Of a DNA stretch of 62,966 nucleotides, positions 16,791-27,560 are shown in pieces (position 1 is the first letter of the stretch; every line of letters starts with the position of its first letter). The position numbers and the translations under genes are program-made. The notes under the pieces are model-generated. The model worked only from the letters and a program-made list of their open reading frames with translations, made no database searches and was not told the origin of the DNA. This stretch comes from Oscillospiraceae bacterium (GTDB lineage: Bacteria; Bacillota; Clostridia; Oscillospirales; Ruminococcaceae). The stretch is taken from NCBI GenBank assembly GCA_017547245.1, contig JAFYQD010000001.1:120174-183139 (forward strand). Reading direction: 5' to 3'.

Positions 16791-18098
16791 TTATTCTGCT
16801 GTGATATGACCCAAAATCAAAGGAATATGCGGAGCAGGCTTATCGCCCCAGCTGATGGCCGAAAGCAGTTTGTTTCCCCCTGCCTGAGCCTTTGCGGTAT
16901 CCGACGCATAAACCTTTGCAATGGTTTCTCCTGCAGCTGCAAAATCGCCCGTCTTTTTTATCAGCAGAATACCTGCCAAGGGGTCAATGGTGCTTTCTTT
17001 TGTTTCGCGCCCGGCACCGGTAAGCATTGATGCAACGCCCACCGCAGCGGTATCCATATGGGTAATATAGCCGTCTGCAGGCGCCTTTACCTCAAGGCAA
17101 ACGGCCGCTTTCTCTCGTTTTTCGGGGTGATCGACCCATTCAAGGTCTCCGCCCTGGGCCGCCACCATCTGGCGGAACTTTTGCAGTGCACTGCCATCGT
17201 TCAAAACCTGTAAAGCCCTTTCCCTTGCCACATCAAGGGGTATATTTTTTGCGGTGGAAAATGCCCCGGCACAAAGACAAACGCAAAGCTCCTTCAAATC
17301 TTCCGGCCCATTTCCCTGCAGGGTTTCGATGGCTTCGTTCACCTCGATAGAATTGCCGATGGCATAGCCCAAAGGCTGATCCATATTGGTAATCCAGGCC
17401 GAAGTATCACGGCCGTTGCGGCAGCCGATTTCAACCATAGTTTTGGCCAGAAGCTCGGCTTGGTCCCTGTCCTGCATAAAGGCTCCGCTTCCGCACTTTA
17501 CATCCAGTTCAATTACACTTGCACCTGCCGCCAGCTTTTTGCTCATGATGGAAGAGGCAATCAGGGGGATGCTATCTACCGTTGCGGTAACATCACGCAG
17601 TGCGTACATCTTTTTATCGGCCGGGGCAAGGTCGGCCGATTGACCGACAACGGCAATTCCGGCCTGTTTTACCACATTAAAAAATTCCTGCTGGCTCAGG
17701 TCGGTGCGGAAGCCGGGAATGGACTCCAGTTTGTCAATTGTACCGCCGGTAAAGCCAAGGCCACGGCCTGACATTTTTGCCACGGTAAGCCCACAGGCCG
17801 CCGCCATAGGCTCGGCCACAAGGGTGGTTTTATCGCCCACACCGCCTGTGCTGTGCTTGTCTACAGTAAGGCCGCCCAAGGGCGAAAGATCAACCTGGGC
17901 GCCGCTTTGCGCCATACATTGGGTCAGGTCGGCCGTTTCACGATGACTCATTCCCTTAAAGCAAATTGCCATGCACATAGCAGACATCTGATAATCGGGA
18001 ATTTCGCCCTTTGTATAACCTTCCACCATAAAGGCAATTTCCTGAGAAGAAAGTTCTTCGCCCTGTTTTTTCTTGGTGATCAAATCATACATACGCAT
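16791..18098 (-). CDS. deoA: Pyrimidine-nucleoside (thymidine) phosphorylase
   Basis: This enzyme cleaves pyrimidine nucleosides with phosphate; DeoB then handles the sugar phosphate. The 435-residue protein begins MRMYDLITKKKQGEELS. It has the phosphate-site signature VDKHSTGGVGDKTTL and the SGRGLGFTGGTIDKLESIPG segment of the family. ATG 18098 follows AGGAGGTG at 6 bases. Its promoter overlaps a palindrome (separate entry). Whether it is Pdp (uridine and thymidine) or strict DeoA cannot be decided from the sequence. Confidence 0.94.
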   Translation of the reverse strand: MRMYDLITKKKQGEELSSQEIAFMVEGYTKGEIPDYQMSAMCMAICFKGMSHRETADLTQCMAQSGAQVDLSPLGGLTVDKHSTGGVGDKTTLVAEPMAAACGLTVAKMSGRGLGFTGGTIDKLESIPGFRTDLSQQEFFNVVKQAGIAVVGQSADLAPADKKMYALRDVTATVDSIPLIASSIMSKKLAAGASVIELDVKCGSGAFMQDRDQAELLAKTMVEIGCRNGRDTSAWITNMDQPLGYAIGNSIEVNEAIETLQGNGPEDLKELCVCLCAGAFSTAKNIPLDVARERALQVLNDGSALQKFRQMVAAQGGDLEWVDHPEKREKAAVCLEVKAPADGYITHMDTAAVGVASMLTGAGRETKESTIDPLAGILLIKKTGDFAAAGETIAKVYASDTAKAQAGGNKLLSAISWGDKPAPHIPLILGHITAE

Positions 18099-18132
18099 AA
18101 GCGACACCTCCTGCAAACATTATTCCGCTTTT

Positions 18133-18164
18133 ATTATACAATATTTTTTCGGTATGGTATACCA
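18133..18164 (-). promoter_or_regulatory. Promoter of deoA-deoB with overlapping palindromic operator
   Basis: A perfect minus-strand TATAAT (18138-18133) lacks a good -35. A perfect 10-base palindrome, TGGTATACCA (18155-18164), occupies the -35 position and resembles operators of GntR/HutC-type repressors. Confidence 0.55.
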
Positions 18165-18246
18165 AAACGAACAATAGACTTTCAAAGATATTTTCTTTAT
18201 ACTTAACAACAGAAACTGCAACCCAAGATTAAAAAGAGGTGACTGT

Positions 18247-18759
18247 ATGAACGAAATTAATATCCGCCGAAGCATCCGCCGCTTTACCGACAAACCCCTG
18301 ACCGATATGCAGATTGAACAGCTGCTGAAAGCAGCCATGCAGGCTCCTTCGGCCGGCAATGCCCAGACATGGGAGTTTGTTGTGGTCAAAAACAAAAACA
18401 CTTTCCTTAAAATTATGAACATTCATCCATATGCCACACCGCTGCAGACCGCCGACACCGCCATTGTGGTATGCGGCAACACCCGGCGTGAACGATATGA
18501 CGGTTTTTGGGTGCAGGATTGTTCGGCAGCCATTCAAAACCTTTTGCTGAAGGCTGTAAGCCTGAATTTGGGTGCCGTATGGCTGGGCATCCATCCCATA
18601 CAGGAGCGTGTAGATGCTCTTTCTGCTTTGCTGGAGCTGCCCAAGGACATCATTCCCCTGGGAATTGTTGCGGTGGGGCATCCTGCAGAAGGATATGAAA
18701 ACCAGTACATCGACCGCTTTCATCCCGAATACATTCACAACGAAAAGTGGAGCAAATAA
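18247..18759 (+). CDS. Nitroreductase family flavoprotein
   Basis: A 170-residue FMN-dependent oxidoreductase of the nitroreductase fold. RRSIRRFTDKP near the start and APSAGNAQTWEFVVV are the FMN-binding segments. AAIQNLLLKAVSLNLGAVWLGIHP is the usual long helix and dimer segment. The short length is typical of the clostridial small nitroreductases; the substrate is unknown. AGAGGTG precedes the ATG. It is divergent from deoA. Confidence 0.9.
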   Translation: MNEINIRRSIRRFTDKPLTDMQIEQLLKAAMQAPSAGNAQTWEFVVVKNKNTFLKIMNIHPYATPLQTADTAIVVCGNTRRERYDGFWVQDCSAAIQNLLLKAVSLNLGAVWLGIHPIQERVDALSALLELPKDIIPLGIVAVGHPAEGYENQYIDRFHPEYIHNEKWSK

Positions 18760-18775
18760 AACCTTTTGCTTAAAA

Positions 18776-18799
18776 AAACACCCCCATACGGGGGTGTTT
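18776..18799. terminator. Shared terminator between nitroreductase gene and clpB
   Basis: Perfect 10-base arms AAACACCCCC / GGGGGTGTTT around ATAC, with A/T runs on both sides. Bidirectional. Confidence 0.9.
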
Positions 18800-18802
18800 T
18801 CT

Positions 18803-21412
18803 TTATTTCTTGGGTTCTACGGTAAGGCCATCGTCATTGGCATCAACCAGCAAAGTGGTTTCGGGCAGCAGGGTGCCGCCAATGATAAGACGACCCACCA
18901 TGGTTTCCAGACTGTGCTGGATATAACGACGCAAAGGTCTTGCGCCATATACGGGGTCATAGCCCTGTTCCACAATAAACTCCTTGGCGGCATCGGTTAC
19001 CTCCAGGGTCAGTTCCTTGTCGGCCAAACGACGGTTCAGGTCTGCCAGCATAAGGTCAACGATAGAGGTAATTTCGGTGCGGCTGAGCGGTTTATAGAAC
19101 ACAATTTCATCCAGACGATTGAGGAACTCGGGACGGAACTGCTGCTTGAGCATACCTTCTACGGTAGAACGTGCCTCCTCGGTCAGGTTTCCGTCATCAT
19201 TAATGCCTTCCAGAATAAAGGCAGACCCGAGGTTGGAGGTCATAATGATGATGGTATTCTTAAAGTCAACGGTACGGCCCTGACCATCGGTGATGCGGCC
19301 ATCGTCCAATACCTGCAGCAGAACATTGAACACATCGGGATGGGCCTTTTCCACTTCGTCAAACAGCAGCACGCAGTAAGGATGACGGCGGACGGCTTCG
19401 GTCAGCTGACCACCTTCCTCATAGCCCACATAGCCGGGAGGTGCGCCAATCAGACGGGATACCGAGTGTTTTTCCATATATTCACTCATATCCAGACGGA
19501 TCATGTTCTTTTCATCATCAAACAGGGCCTGTGCAAGAGCCTTGGCCAGTTCGGTTTTGCCCACACCGGTGGGCCCAAGGAACAGGAACGACCCAATGGG
19601 ACGGTTCTGGTCCTGAATGCCGGCACGGGAACGGATGATGGCTTCCGAAACGGTTTTGACCGCTTCATCCTGCCCAATAACACGACGGTGCAGGATCTCT
19701 TCCATATGCAGCAGCTTTTCCCTCTCCCCTTCCATCAAACGGGAAATGGGAATACCGGTCCAGCGACCCACAATACGGGCAATTTCTTCTTCGGTGACCT
19801 TGTCACGCAGCAGCGAATCACGGTCGGCCTTGTTCTGTTCGGCCTTGGCTTCTTCCTCTTCCAGCTGCTTTTGCAGGTCGGGCAGCCGTCCGTACTTCAG
19901 TTCGGCAGCACGGTTAAGGTCATAATTGCGCTGTGCCTGTTCAATCTGGGCACCCAACTGTTCAATTTCTTCATGCAGCTTCTGCACGGTGGAGATGGCC
20001 GATTTTTCATTCTCCCACTTGGCCTTCATGGCATTGTACTGCTCTTTCAGCTCGGCAATTTCCTGCTGAATATTGGCCAGATGTTCGGCCGAAAGCTTGT
20101 CGCTTTCCTTTTTCAGTGCTGCTTCTTCAATTTCAAGCTGCATGATTTTGCGGCTGATTTCATCAAGTTCGGTGGGAAGACTGTCCATTTCGGTACGAAT
20201 CATGGCGCAGGCCTCGTCCACAAGGTCGATGGCCTTATCGGGCAAAAAGCGGTCGGAAATATAGCGGTTGGAAAGAACCGTAGCCGCAATCAGTGCCTGA
20301 TCCTGAATTTTTACACCGTGGAATACCTCGTAACGTTCCTTCAGGCCACGCAGAATAGAGATGGTATCTTCCACATTGGGCTCTTCCACCAGCACAGGCT
20401 GGAAGCGGCGTTCCAGAGCAGGATCTTTTTCAATATACTTATGATATTCATTCAAAGTTGTGGCACCGATGCAATGCAGTTCACCACGGGCAAGCATAGG
20501 CTTCAGCAGATTTCCTGCATCCATGCTGCCTTCGGTTTTGCCTGCACCCACAATGTTATGCAGTTCATCGATAAACAGCAGAATGCGGCCTTCGCTCTTC
20601 TTGATTTCGCCCAACACTGCCTTCAGACGCTCTTCAAATTCGCCGCGGTATTTGGCGCCCGCCACCAGCGCACCCATATCAAGCGAAAAAACACGGCGGT
20701 CACGAAGGCTTTGGGGGACGTCTCCCCTTACAATTCGCTGTGCCAGACCTTCTGCAATGGCGGTTTTGCCCACACCGGGTTCACCAATCAGCACCGGGTT
20801 GTTCTTGCTTTTACGGGAAAGAATGCGGATAACATCACGGATTTCCTTGTCACGTCCAATTACTGGATCCAGCTTTTGGGCGCGTGCCAGTTCCACCAGA
20901 TCGCTGCCATACTTTTTCAGTACATCATAGGTTTCTTCCGGATTTTCGCTGGTAACACGGGTGTTGCCGCGCACCTGCGAAAGAGCGGCCAAATAGGCTT
21001 CACGGGTGACATTCATGGACTGCAGCAGATTCTTGATGACCTTTTCGCCCTTCAGGATAAGGCCAAGCATCAAGTGTTCTACCGACACATACTCGTCCTT
21101 CATGGCTGCAGCCTGAGCCTCAGCCTCGTTCAAAGCCTGTTCCAGACCGGCCGAAATATAAATTTTGCCCTGTTCATAGCCCGGACCGCTAAGCTTGGGC
21201 AACGCAGAAACAAGTTCAAGGGCACGGTCGGCAGCTGCCGAGGGGTCCTGTCCCATTTTCTGCAGAAGTTCGGCATTCAGCGAATCATCTCCGCTTAGCA
21301 GGGCGCAGAGCAGATGTTCCTGTCCAACCTGGCTGTTGCCATACTGGTGGCACAGGCTTTGGGCCGCCTGCAGCACTTGGGTTGATTTCTGGGTAAGTTT
21401 TTGCAGATTCAT
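18803..21412 (-). CDS. clpB: ClpB disaggregase
   Basis: ClpB is the Hsp100 that resolves protein aggregates with DnaK. The 869-residue protein has the Clp N-domain repeat at residues 1-145, the first AAA+ module with [13 protein letters not shown] (about residue 209), a full-length coiled-coil M domain (about 400-530) and the second AAA+ module with [12 protein letters not shown] (about 613). No ClpP-binding IGF/LGF loop is seen, as expected. It lies 197 bases after groEL, whose terminator intervenes. No CIRCE or CtsR box is visible upstream. Confidence 0.97.
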   Translation of the reverse strand: MNLQKLTQKSTQVLQAAQSLCHQYGNSQVGQEHLLCALLSGDDSLNAELLQKMGQDPSAAADRALELVSALPKLSGPGYEQGKIYISAGLEQALNEAEAQAAAMKDEYVSVEHLMLGLILKGEKVIKNLLQSMNVTREAYLAALSQVRGNTRVTSENPEETYDVLKKYGSDLVELARAQKLDPVIGRDKEIRDVIRILSRKSKNNPVLIGEPGVGKTAIAEGLAQRIVRGDVPQSLRDRRVFSLDMGALVAGAKYRGEFEERLKAVLGEIKKSEGRILLFIDELHNIVGAGKTEGSMDAGNLLKPMLARGELHCIGATTLNEYHKYIEKDPALERRFQPVLVEEPNVEDTISILRGLKERYEVFHGVKIQDQALIAATVLSNRYISDRFLPDKAIDLVDEACAMIRTEMDSLPTELDEISRKIMQLEIEEAALKKESDKLSAEHLANIQQEIAELKEQYNAMKAKWENEKSAISTVQKLHEEIEQLGAQIEQAQRNYDLNRAAELKYGRLPDLQKQLEEEEAKAEQNKADRDSLLRDKVTEEEIARIVGRWTGIPISRLMEGEREKLLHMEEILHRRVIGQDEAVKTVSEAIIRSRAGIQDQNRPIGSFLFLGPTGVGKTELAKALAQALFDDEKNMIRLDMSEYMEKHSVSRLIGAPPGYVGYEEGGQLTEAVRRHPYCVLLFDEVEKAHPDVFNVLLQVLDDGRITDGQGRTVDFKNTIIIMTSNLGSAFILEGINDDGNLTEEARSTVEGMLKQQFRPEFLNRLDEIVFYKPLSRTEITSIVDLMLADLNRRLADKELTLEVTDAAKEFIVEQGYDPVYGARPLRRYIQHSLETMVGRLIIGGTLLPETTLLVDANDDGLTVEPKK

Positions 21413-21461
21413 ATACTTCTGCCCTCCTTTTCAAAAAAGGTGAATGGTTTACCGAAAGTTT

Positions 21462-21487
21462 GGAACGATTGCGTTTCTGCTCGTTCC
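21462..21487 (-). repeat. Inverted repeat upstream of clpB
   Basis: Perfect 7-base arms GGAACGA (21462-21468) and TCGTTCC (21481-21487), spacer 12, 50 bases before the clpB start. It could be an operator or a leader hairpin; no matching family is recognised. Confidence 0.45.
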
Positions 21488-21550
21488 GGCCCGACCAACA
21501 AACATGGTTTGCAGCCCCGGCCGAAAAGAGCAAACTGTCTTTTCAGCAAA

Positions 21551-21576
21551 ACGGGCAGCCCCACAGGGCTGCCCGT
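21551..21576 (-). terminator. Terminator of groES-groEL
   Basis: Perfect 11-base arms ACGGGCAGCCC / GGGCTGCCCGT around a 4-base loop, then TTTTGC on the minus strand. Confidence 0.85.
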
Positions 21577-21609
21577 AGCTTATTGGGTTATGCAGGTGCA
21601 GAATTGTTT

Positions 21610-23280
<1,671 letters not shown>

Positions 23281-23287
23281 TCAGAAA

Positions 23288-23626
<339 letters not shown>

Positions 23627-23630
23627 TCAG

Positions 23631-23657
23631 TTAGCACTCATAACTTCTAAGTGCTAA
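23631..23657 (-). promoter_or_regulatory. CIRCE operator of groES-groEL
   Basis: TTAGCACTC (23631-23639), a 9-base spacer and AAGTGCTAA (23649-23657). This is the HrcA operator with a single mismatch (consensus right arm GAGTGCTAA). It begins about 13 bases downstream of the -10 box, so HrcA would block transcription start or early elongation. Confidence 0.95.
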
Positions 23658-23669
23658 TCACTGTATCTT

Positions 23670-23697
23670 ATTCTACCCATTTACCAAAAAAAATCAA
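23670..23697 (-). promoter_or_regulatory. Sigma-A promoter of groES-groEL
   Basis: On the minus strand TTGATT (23697-23692), a 16-base spacer and TAGAAT (23675-23670), immediately upstream of CIRCE. Confidence 0.78.
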
Positions 23698-23837
23698 GTC
23701 CTTTTTGTAAAAAAACGCAACACACCTTCACTTTTTACAATTTGTTAATAGAAGGCAATCCCTATTTTTATTATTCAAAAATCAGATGCAGCCCCTTTTC
23801 TATATAATGTGTCCCAAACCATATTTTATGAAAGAAA

Positions 23838-23863
23838 AAGCCCTCGGCTTTTGCCGAAGGCTT
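23838..23863 (-). terminator. Terminator of the EamA transporter gene
   Basis: Eleven-base arms with one G-U pair (AAGCCTTCGGC / GCCGAGGGCTT in the minus RNA) around AAAA, followed by a T-rich stretch. Confidence 0.83.
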
Positions 23864-23866
23864 CTT

Positions 23867-24742
23867 TTATTTACTTCTGTTCTGAGATATGACCAACCCC
23901 AGCAGTGCCAGCACAGTGCCGGCAGCGGACCACAGTGTAATGTTTTCGTTAAGCAGCAGCACCGAAGCCACCACGGTAACAACAGGGTCAAGATATATAT
24001 AGTTGCTTGTGCTGGTCGTTCCAATAAAGCGCTGCGCCGTATTCCATGTGACATAACACATGGCCGAAGGAACCAGACCAAGGTAAACAAAGCCGCCCCA
24101 GTGCTGAGGCAAGGCAAGGGCGTCAAAATGAAACTCGGGGCGAAGGAACAGCACAACAGGAATCAAAAACAGCAGCCCATAAAAGAACATGCGGCGTGTG
24201 CTTTCCAAAACAGGATAGCTTTCCCCCAGCTTTTTCAGGGCAGCCGAATAAAACGCCCACATGATGGCAGCTACAACCGCCAAAAGGTCACCGACAGGAT
24301 TGACCGCAAAGCCCGAAGCCCCACCAAAGGTTATAAGAACCACACCAACCATAGCCACAGCAAAACCGGCATAAAAACGGCCGGTAAGCCGTTCATCGTT
24401 AAAGATGACTCGGTTTACAAGGGCGGTAAAAAATGGAACGGTGGCAATGATAACCCCCACATTGGAAGCCTGTGTGTACTTCAGCGCCAAACTTTCGCCC
24501 ATAAAATAAAGGGTAATGCCAAAAAGACCGGCAGCCGCAAAATAGAGCTCATGTTTTCTTTGGCGCACCTTCATTGCACGGGGCGCAGCAAGCCACAAAG
24601 CCAGATAGCCCAGGCTGAACCGAAAAAGAATGATTTCTGTAGGAGTAAAAGTGCGCAGCAGCACTTTGCTTACAATAAAAGTGGTGCCCCACACAACAAC
24701 AGTAAACAGCGCCAGTATATGACCGCGAAGTGTTCGATTCAT
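23867..24742 (-). CDS. EamA-family (drug/metabolite) transporter
   Basis: A 291-residue integral membrane protein with ten hydrophobic segments in two homologous halves, as in the EamA/RhaT superfamily. The first half starts HILALFTVVVWGTTFIVSKVLL and the second has GDLLAVVAAIMWAFYSAALKKL. Members export amino acids, nucleosides or other metabolites; the substrate cannot be predicted. It is divergent from the LIV transporter but has its own promoter. Confidence 0.92.
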   Translation of the reverse strand: MNRTLRGHILALFTVVVWGTTFIVSKVLLRTFTPTEIILFRFSLGYLALWLAAPRAMKVRQRKHELYFAAAGLFGITLYFMGESLALKYTQASNVGVIIATVPFFTALVNRVIFNDERLTGRFYAGFAVAMVGVVLITFGGASGFAVNPVGDLLAVVAAIMWAFYSAALKKLGESYPVLESTRRMFFYGLLFLIPVVLFLRPEFHFDALALPQHWGGFVYLGLVPSAMCYVTWNTAQRFIGTTSTSNYIYLDPVVTVVASVLLLNENITLWSAAGTVLALLGLVISQNRSK

Positions 24743-24772
24743 GCTTATCCTCCCTTATCAATACCGCCAACA

Positions 24773-24801
24773 AACATACCTTTTTTAGACATTAAAGTCA
24801 A
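24773..24801 (-). promoter_or_regulatory. Promoter of the EamA transporter gene
   Basis: On the minus strand TTGACT (24801-24796), a 17-base spacer and TATGTT (24778-24773). Confidence 0.65.
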
Positions 24802-24915
24802 TATTCAAACATCAAAAAGGTCAAAAAGATTTTTCGATTTGATATTTCGTTAAAATACATAAAAATACATTTTCAGAGTTTAACAATCTTTTGTAATTTA
24901 ATGCAGTAAAGCAGA

Positions 24916-24944
24916 TTGACAAAACTTGAATTTAGGTGTAATAT
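24916..24944 (+). promoter_or_regulatory. Promoter of the T-box leader and liv operon
   Basis: A perfect TTGACA (24916-24921), a 17-base spacer and TAATAT (24939-24944). Confidence 0.82.
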
Positions 24945-24950
24945 CTTAAC

Positions 24951-25218
24951 AAATCAGAAAAGCTATGACGAAGACGGCAAAAACCGCTTTGCAGCGCAGA
25001 GAACCGGTGGTTGGTGTAAACCGGTGTGCGGCGTTTTTGCTTACTCACTTCCGAGCCGGAAGGCCCAACGTTTCTGCAAGTAGGCCGCCCCGTACTGGCT
25101 GCGTTAAAGCCTTGAACCTACAAGGTTCCTAAAAGTGGCGCAAAGCGCAATTTGGGTGGTACCGCGGGTTATTTGGTAAATCCAACCCGTCCCATGTTTC
25201 TTGGGGCGGGTTGTTTTT
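24951..25218 (+). promoter_or_regulatory. T-box riboswitch, probably leucine-specific
   Basis: A tRNA-sensing leader that controls the liv operon by termination. The invariant T-box core, TGGGTGGTACCGCG, is at 25153-25166; its TGGT would pair with a tRNA ending ACCA. Stem I shows AGAGA and GGTTGGTGTAAACC. The specifier is read as CTC (25044-25046), before ACTTCCGAGC, giving leucine. The terminator is a perfect 11-bp stem (25184-25194 with 25202-25212; one G-U) followed by GTTTTTA. Uncharged leucine tRNA should favour the antiterminator and switch the transporter on. The specifier assignment is the least certain part. Confidence 0.9.
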
Positions 25219-25287
25219 ATTTGGGCATATAAATCTTTTTGCCCACAAAAATTGTTTTCAATTTTTCGAGATTTGGAGGAAAATGAA

Positions 25288-26490
25288 ATGAAAAGAATCC
25301 TTGCTATTCTGATGGCACTGATGATGGTGCTGTCTCTGACCGCTTGCGGCGGCAGCAAAGCTCCTGCAGCTGACGGCTCCGCCACTGCCCTGAAGCTGGG
25401 CGGCGTTGGCCCCCTGACCGGCGGTGCTGCCATTTACGGCAATGCTGCAAAGCAGGGCGCTGAAATCGCTGTTGAAGAAATCAACGCCATGGGCGGCGAA
25501 ATCACCTTCGACCTGCGTTACGAAGACGACGCACACGATGCTGAAAAGTCTGTTAACGCCTACAACACCCTGAAGGACTGGGGCATGCAGATCTTCCTGG
25601 GCTCTGTAACTTCCACCCCCGGTGTTGCCACCTCGGTTGAAGCCAACGCTGACAACATGTTCTACCTGACCCCCTCTGCTTCTTCCACCGACGTTCTGGG
25701 CGGCGTTGAAAACCCCCTGACCGGTACTGTTGACATTGCCCGCAAGGCCAACATCTTCCAGATGTGCTTTGTAGACCCCAACCAGGGTTCCGCTTCCGCT
25801 CAGTACATTTCTGAAAAGGCTCTGGGCGAAAAGATTGCTATCATCTACAAGAACGACGACGTATATTCCACCGGTATCTACAACAGCTTTGCTGCCAAGG
25901 CTGCTGAAATGAACCTGAATATCGTTTCCACCACCACCTTCACCACCGATAGCCAGAACGACTTCTCTGTACAGATTGCTGATGCCAAGGACAAGGGCGC
26001 TGACCTGATCTTCCTGCCCATGTACTACGACGCAGCTTCTCTGATTCTGACTCAGGCCAATGCCATCGGCTACAACCCCACCTTCTTTGGTGTTGACGGC
26101 ATGGACGGCATCCTGACCGTTGAAGGTTTTGACACTGCTCTGGCCGAAGGCGTTATCCTGCTGACCCCCTTCAACGCCGACTCGGAAGATGAAGCCACCA
26201 AGAGCTTTGTTGCCAAGTACAAGGAAAAGTACGGCGAAATTCCCAACCAGTTTGCTGCTGACGGTTACGACTGCGTATACGCCATCTACGAAGCTCTGAA
26301 GGGCGCCGACGTTAACTCCAAGACCTCTGCCAGCGATATGTGCGACCTGCTGGTTGCCAAGTTCACCGATTCCGGCTTTGTATTCAACGGCCTGACCGGC
26401 GAAGACATGACCTGGGATGTTTCCGGTGCTGTATCCAAGGCTCCTAAGGGCATGGTAATCGAAAACGGCGCCTACGTAGGTATGGACTAA
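25288..26490 (+). CDS. livJ: LIV-type branched-chain amino acid binding lipoprotein
   Basis: The solute-binding protein of the LIV ABC importer, tethered outside the membrane. A lipoprotein signal peptide ends in LSLTAC, with the lipid-bearing cysteine at residue 20. The mature part is a type I periplasmic-binding fold (LKLGGVGPLTGGAAIYGNAAKQGAEIAVEEI is the family opening; not all shown here is a motif). ATG 25288 has TTGGAGGA upstream; earlier in-frame starts fall in the T-box terminator. It is heavily codon-biased, suggesting high expression. Confidence 0.94.
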   Translation: MKRILAILMALMMVLSLTACGGSKAPAADGSATALKLGGVGPLTGGAAIYGNAAKQGAEIAVEEINAMGGEITFDLRYEDDAHDAEKSVNAYNTLKDWGMQIFLGSVTSTPGVATSVEANADNMFYLTPSASSTDVLGGVENPLTGTVDIARKANIFQMCFVDPNQGSASAQYISEKALGEKIAIIYKNDDVYSTGIYNSFAAKAAEMNLNIVSTTTFTTDSQNDFSVQIADAKDKGADLIFLPMYYDAASLILTQANAIGYNPTFFGVDGMDGILTVEGFDTALAEGVILLTPFNADSEDEATKSFVAKYKEKYGEIPNQFAADGYDCVYAIYEALKGADVNSKTSASDMCDLLVAKFTDSGFVFNGLTGEDMTWDVSGAVSKAPKGMVIENGAYVGMD

Positions 26491-26523
26491 GTCGTTTTAG
26501 TTTAACATTGTAAAAAAGTTGTC

Positions 26524-26626
26524 GGGAGGGCCGCTGAACTGCGGCTCTCCCTACACTTGCATTTAAAGAGACAAAACAGGTTATAGAAAACCGATGATTT
26601 TTGCCCTCAAAATGCAGAATTATCGG
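26524..26626 (+). other. Two stem-loops in the livJ-livH gap
   Basis: Hairpin 1 has 11-base arms (26524-26534 and 26541-26551, one G-U). Hairpin 2 has 9-base arms CCGATGATT / AATTATCGG (26591-26599 and 26618-26626). Neither is followed by a T-run. They may protect the livJ message or reduce downstream expression, giving more binding protein than permease. Confidence 0.55.
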
Positions 26627-26665
26627 CTGTCTATCACCCGTTTGCAACGTAATGAGGTGTAAATT

Positions 26666-27550
26666 GTGCTGACCTTTTTGAACCATCTGATCAACGGCAT
26701 CAGTCTGGGCAGCGTATACGCCATCATCGCTCTTGGTTATACCATGGTTTACGGTATTGCCAAGATGCTTAACTTCGCCCACGGCGACGTTATTATGGTT
26801 GGCGCCTACGTCTGCTTTTTTGCCGTTTCTTCCTTTGGTCTGCCCCCTGTTGTGGGTGTACTGCTGGCCATGCTGGTATGTACCGTGCTTGGCATGACCA
26901 TTGAACGTCTGGCCTATAAACCCCTGCGTCAGGCCCCCTCTCTGGCTGTTCTGATCACCGCCATCGGTGTCAGCTACTTCCTGCAGAACGGTGCCCAGCT
27001 GTTGTGGGGCAGCAACCAGAAAATGTTCCCTGCTTTCCTCAGCGGCGAAGGTCTTTCCCTGTTCAAGGGACAGATCAACGTTTCTTCCGCTACCATTGTT
27101 ACCATCATTGCCTGTATCATCATCATGCTGGTGCTGACCTTCTTCACCAACAAGACCAAGATGGGCAAGGCCATGCGCGCCTGTTCTGAAGACAAGGGTG
27201 CCGCACAGCTGATGGGCATCAACGTAAACACCACCATCTCCATGACCTTTGCTATCGGCTCGGCTCTGGCTGCCATTGCAGGTGTTCTGCTTTGCTCGGC
27301 CTACCCCATCCTGATGCCCACCACCGGCTCCATGCCCGGCATCAAGGCCTTTACCGCAGCCGTATTTGGCGGCATTGGCTCTATCCCCGGCGCTATGCTG
27401 GGCGGCATTCTGCTGGGCATCATCGAGATTTTTGCCAAGGCCTACATCTCTACCCAGGTATCCGACGCCGTTGTTTTTGCCGTTCTGATCATTGTTTTGC
27501 TGGTTAAGCCTTCCGGTCTGCTGGGCAAGCAGATCCATGAGAAAGTTTGA
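26666..27550 (+). CDS. livH: LIV ABC transporter permease LivH
   Basis: One of two membrane subunits of the importer. The 294-residue protein has about eight membrane segments. The LivH opening is NGISLGSVYAIIALGYTMVYGI followed by MLNFAHGDVIMVGAY. Near the end is GGIGSIPGAMLGG, the coupling-loop region. GTG 26666 follows GAGGTG at 6 bases. It lies 175 bases after livJ with two stem-loops between. Confidence 0.95.
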   Translation: MLTFLNHLINGISLGSVYAIIALGYTMVYGIAKMLNFAHGDVIMVGAYVCFFAVSSFGLPPVVGVLLAMLVCTVLGMTIERLAYKPLRQAPSLAVLITAIGVSYFLQNGAQLLWGSNQKMFPAFLSGEGLSLFKGQINVSSATIVTIIACIIIMLVLTFFTNKTKMGKAMRACSEDKGAAQLMGINVNTTISMTFAIGSALAAIAGVLLCSAYPILMPTTGSMPGIKAFTAAVFGGIGSIPGAMLGGILLGIIEIFAKAYISTQVSDAVVFAVLIIVLLVKPSGLLGKQIHEKV

Positions 27551-27560
27551 GGTGGCTGCT

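Noticed and set aside
18614-21298. 894-codon open frame on the plus strand opposite clpB
   Set aside because: It mirrors the clpB codons, has no ribosome binding site, and its translation is His/Phe/Gln-rich without family features. Strong codon bias in clpB removes stops from the antisense frame.
21413-21550. CtsR or CIRCE site before clpB
   Set aside because: No GGTCAAA direct repeats and no TTAGCACTC element can be found; only an unrelated 7-bp inverted repeat.
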